Below, one piece after another: positions 61,589 through 64,000 of a DNA stretch of 64,000 nucleotides. The first letter of the stretch is position 1; each line of letters starts with the position of its first letter. A program made the position numbers and the translations under genes. The notes below the pieces were generated by a model, which worked only from the letters and a program-made list of their open reading frames with translations, ran no database searches and was not told the DNA's origin. Origin of the DNA: Syntrophotalea acetylenivorans. Its GTDB lineage: Bacteria > Desulfobacterota > Desulfuromonadia > Desulfuromonadales > Syntrophotaleaceae. The stretch covers positions 1,178,001 through 1,242,000 of the forward strand of contig NZ_CP015519.1 of NCBI RefSeq assembly GCF_001887775.1. The letters run 5' to 3'.

Positions 61589-61933
61589 ATGAAAGTTGAC
61601 TCTGCAGCTGTTACCGGAGCGACAACACCCAAGGTAGCGACTAGTGCCGACGAAATAGATCATGAGCGGAAGGATACGACCAAAAATACTGCGTCTGACC
61701 TCTCGCCACGAAAAGTCCAGGCCGAGGAGATTCTCGATCAGATCAAAGGCTTGACCGAAGACGGCGCCTATAGCGTACGGTTCGAAATGGAAGACAAAAC
61801 CAACCGGATGGTGGTGCGCCTGGTGGATACCGAGTCGGGCGAGATGATCCGCCAAATACCACCGGAAGAGCTTATCGACCTGACCGAGGTTTTAAAGGAA
61901 TTGCGCGGCAGCTTGGTGGATACCACCGGATAA
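61589..61933 (+). CDS. flaG: Flagellar protein FlaG
   Basis: 114 residues. The variable first half precedes the FlaG domain with VRFEMEDKTNRMVVRLVDTE and IRQIPPEELIDL. FlaG is implicated in filament length control in other polar flagellates. It lies between flagellin and fliD as usual. CAGGAG precedes the ATG. Confidence 0.9.
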   Translation: MKVDSAAVTGATTPKVATSADEIDHERKDTTKNTASDLSPRKVQAEEILDQIKGLTEDGAYSVRFEMEDKTNRMVVRLVDTESGEMIRQIPPEELIDLTEVLKELRGSLVDTTG

Positions 61934-61954
61934 CCCATTTTATCGGAGTACGCC

Positions 61955-63568
61955 ATGACCATCTCTTTTGGCGGCCTTGCCACAGGTCTTGACACCACTT
62001 CCCTGATCACCCAGATGATGGAGCTGGAGCGTCAGCCATTGAAACAGATGGAGGTCGACAAGGCCTACTTCAACAATAGGCTTACGGCATTAAATCAGTT
62101 CGAAGGCAAGCTAGAAAGCTTTTTGTCACAAATTGAAAAGCTTAACTCAGCCACTGAGTTACAGGCAAAAAAAACGATCCAGGGCTCGGAAGATTACTTT
62201 TCCGCCACGGTAGACAGTGAGGGGATAACAGGTAGTTACCAGGTAGAGGTAGTGGACCTGGCCCAGGTGCAAAAAAGCGTGAGCCTTGGCGTAGCCGACA
62301 AATCAGCCCATAACTTCGGAATGGGCACCCTGACTCTGCAGGTCGGTGATGATGATCCAGTCGACATTACCATCGATGGACAGAATAATTCCCTGGACGA
62401 CATCATGGCCGCCATTAACGATGCCGATGCGGGAGTCACCGCATCGATCATCAACGATGGCACCTCTAACCCTTATCGACTGGTGTTGACCGGCGCTGAG
62501 GCCGCCACCAGTTTCAGCTTGACTTCCAGTCTCGCAACATTTGATGGGAATCTCTCAAATCTTGAGATTGGCGGGTATTCGGATCCGGACGCCCAACTGT
62601 TCGGCAGCGGCACGGTCAGCCTGTCAACCGGCCACGACATCACCTTGAGTGGGCCAAACAACTCCCTGACGGACTTGCGGGATGCTATTAACGCTGAAAC
62701 GGGGACTACCGGAGTTAGCGCATCTCTCACCGAGGACGGCAGTGGAGGGTGGCGTTTGGAGTTGACCGGTGGCACCATCGACTCCACTGCCCTTTCCGGT
62801 GCTTCCGGCTATGCGCCACCTTCCCTGGCGGACACCCAGAACGCTCAGCAGGCACATATTCGAGTCGATGGCATCGACATTTACAGCGCCAGTAACACCC
62901 TCTCAGAGGCGATTCCGGGTGTGACACTCAATCTGGACAAAGCAGAAGAAGGCACTCAAACCAGCCTTACTGTGGATCTGGATGAAAGTGCCATTAAAGA
63001 CCTGATTAAAGATTTTATTTCCGGCTATAACAAGGTGGTCTCTTACGTCACCAGCCAATCAAAATCAGAGGACGGCAGCGCCGGCATCCTGATTGGCGAC
63101 ACTGGAATGAACAGCGCAAAGCGGCGTCTGCAAAGCATGCTGACCAAGCCGATTGAAGGTTCAATAAGCTCCCTTTCCATGCTTGGCATGAAGACCCAAA
63201 AAGATGGCACACTGGAACTGGACGAGGACACTCTTACAGAGGCTATCCAAAGCGATCTCGATGGCGTCACGACTTTGCTGGCCGGCAACGAATCCGTCGT
63301 CGGCATCGCCACCCAAATGGCGGATTACCTGGAAAGCATAACCGACGATATCGACGGACTTTTCAGTTCTCGCGAAGACACTATTCAGAGCAATATCAAA
63401 GGAATCGAGAAAAGCATCGAGCGCATGGAAATGCGTCTGGAAAAACGGGAACAAACACTCTACAACCAGTTTAATGCGTTGGAACAACTAGTGAGTTCCA
63501 TGAACTCAACCAGCAGTTTTCTCACTACCCAACTAAAATCACTGGAGAATCTTTGGAGTAATCAATAA
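61955..63568 (+). CDS. fliD: Flagellar filament cap FliD
   Basis: 537 residues. N-terminal ISFGGLATGLDTTSLITQMM and LERQPLKQM, and the C-terminal coiled coil (NIKGIEKSIERMEMRLEKRE, FNALEQLVSSMNSTSSFL) are typical. FliD caps the filament and helps flagellin fold at the tip. The start of fliS directly abuts its stop codon. Confidence 0.95.
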   Translation: MTISFGGLATGLDTTSLITQMMELERQPLKQMEVDKAYFNNRLTALNQFEGKLESFLSQIEKLNSATELQAKKTIQGSEDYFSATVDSEGITGSYQVEVVDLAQVQKSVSLGVADKSAHNFGMGTLTLQVGDDDPVDITIDGQNNSLDDIMAAINDADAGVTASIINDGTSNPYRLVLTGAEAATSFSLTSSLATFDGNLSNLEIGGYSDPDAQLFGSGTVSLSTGHDITLSGPNNSLTDLRDAINAETGTTGVSASLTEDGSGGWRLELTGGTIDSTALSGASGYAPPSLADTQNAQQAHIRVDGIDIYSASNTLSEAIPGVTLNLDKAEEGTQTSLTVDLDESAIKDLIKDFISGYNKVVSYVTSQSKSEDGSAGILIGDTGMNSAKRRLQSMLTKPIEGSISSLSMLGMKTQKDGTLELDEDTLTEAIQSDLDGVTTLLAGNESVVGIATQMADYLESITDDIDGLFSSREDTIQSNIKGIEKSIERMEMRLEKREQTLYNQFNALEQLVSSMNSTSSFLTTQLKSLENLWSNQ

Positions 63569-64000
63569 ATGAATGCCTATATGAATAATTACCACCACAA
63601 CCAGATCGATACTGCATCCCGTGAGCAGATATTGATCATGCTTTACGACGGGGCAATCCGTTTCACCCGTCAGGCCATAAATGCGATTGAGACGGGAGAT
63701 CAGAATGGCAAAACCCACGGAATTCAGAAAGCCATGGCCATCATTTCCGAATTCCGCAACACTCTTGACCACAACATCGGTGGAGAGATTGCCGCCAACC
63801 TTGATGCGCTTTACGAGTTCATGATCAGCAGTCTGACCCAAGCTAATCTCAAAAATGATCTTGAGCCTTTGCAAGTGGTCGACAACCTGTTGAGCGATCT
63901 GCGAGAAACCTGGAATGAAGCTATCCAGATCGCCCGTAAGGAACAGAGGGCGCAAGTTCAGGTAGCCAAAAGCGACCACATGCCCTTGAGAGCCAGCTTG
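63569..64000 (+). CDS. fliS: Flagellin export chaperone FliS, 3' end outside window
   Basis: 144 codons visible with no stop. Start ATG 63569 directly follows the fliD stop; an ATG four codons on is the alternative. NYHHNQIDTASREQILIMLY and DGAIRFTRQAI are the FliS signature, and the helical body is as expected. FliS binds the C-terminus of flagellin and carries it to FlhA. Family members are about 120-150 residues, so little is missing. Confidence 0.93.
   Translation, partial: MNAYMNNYHHNQIDTASREQILIMLYDGAIRFTRQAINAIETGDQNGKTHGIQKAMAIISEFRNTLDHNIGGEIAANLDALYEFMISSLTQANLKNDLEPLQVVDNLLSDLRETWNEAIQIARKEQRAQVQVAKSDHMPLRASL

Overview
The window carries a nearly complete polar-type flagellar and chemotaxis locus with a surface-sugar (nonulosonic acid) module and two flagellin genes. 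Gene content and order, csrA-fliW next to flgKL, CheC/CheX phosphatases instead of CheZ, FlhF/FlhG, and FlgH/FlgI (L and P rings, hence an outer membrane) point to a Gram-negative delta-type bacterium. Desulfuromonadales or Geobacterales is my best guess; this is inference from gene order, with no marker gene in view.

Layout. (1) Positions 1-8308, minus strand: a chemotaxis operon read right to left (cheA, cheR, cheB, cheD, HDOD protein, response regulator, CheX-like protein, cheY, cheX), then a terminator and a truncated CheC/CheX-like gene. (2) 8309-8852: divergent control region with a good sigma-54 promoter facing right. (3) 8853-22531: a secreted TPR protein, flgBC, fliEFGHIJ, a MotE-like gene, fliK, flgD, a small flagellar operon protein and flgE, ending at a terminator. 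(4) 22629-34916: motAB, fliLMNOPQR, flhBAFG, fliA and a DUF2802-like gene, probably from a second sigma-54 promoter. (5) 34920-39340: flgFGAHI. (6) 39341-40031: a repeat-rich spacer ending in a sigma-28 promoter. (7) 40095-44521: flgJ, flgM (with its own sigma-28 site), flgN, flgKL, csrA, fliW, then a terminator. (8) 44722-54771: nonulosonic acid genes resembling the legionaminic acid pathway, with a sugar formyltransferase but no LegH-type acetyltransferase. (9) 54866-59010: two Maf/DUF115 flagellin-modification genes, the first broken by a one-base frameshift. (10) 59126-64000: two flagellins, each with a sigma-28 promoter and terminator, then flaG, fliD and a fliS cut by the window edge.

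How it works together. Sigma-54 sites precede the early operons, which encode FliA and the export gate. FliA, held by FlgM until the hook is finished, would read the sigma-28 promoters of flgJ, flgM and both flagellins. CsrA and FliW lie in the window, and both flagellin leaders carry a small hairpin with GGA in its loop about 30 bases before the start codon, so flagellin translation is probably set by the FliW-CsrA switch. The sugar genes and Maf proteins would glycosylate the flagellins.

Most unusual points: CheA has a nine-cysteine, two-CW-like insert inside its first phosphotransfer domain plus three 26-residue repeats before the kinase core; the two flagellin genes are identical over about 780 bases and then diverge abruptly (gene conversion); a maf gene is frameshifted at an A6 run; a formyltransferase may replace LegH; and one of the two NeuB-like synthases has an altered active-site lysine position. 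Coding density is high. I saw no tRNA, rRNA, CRISPR, transposase or phage gene.
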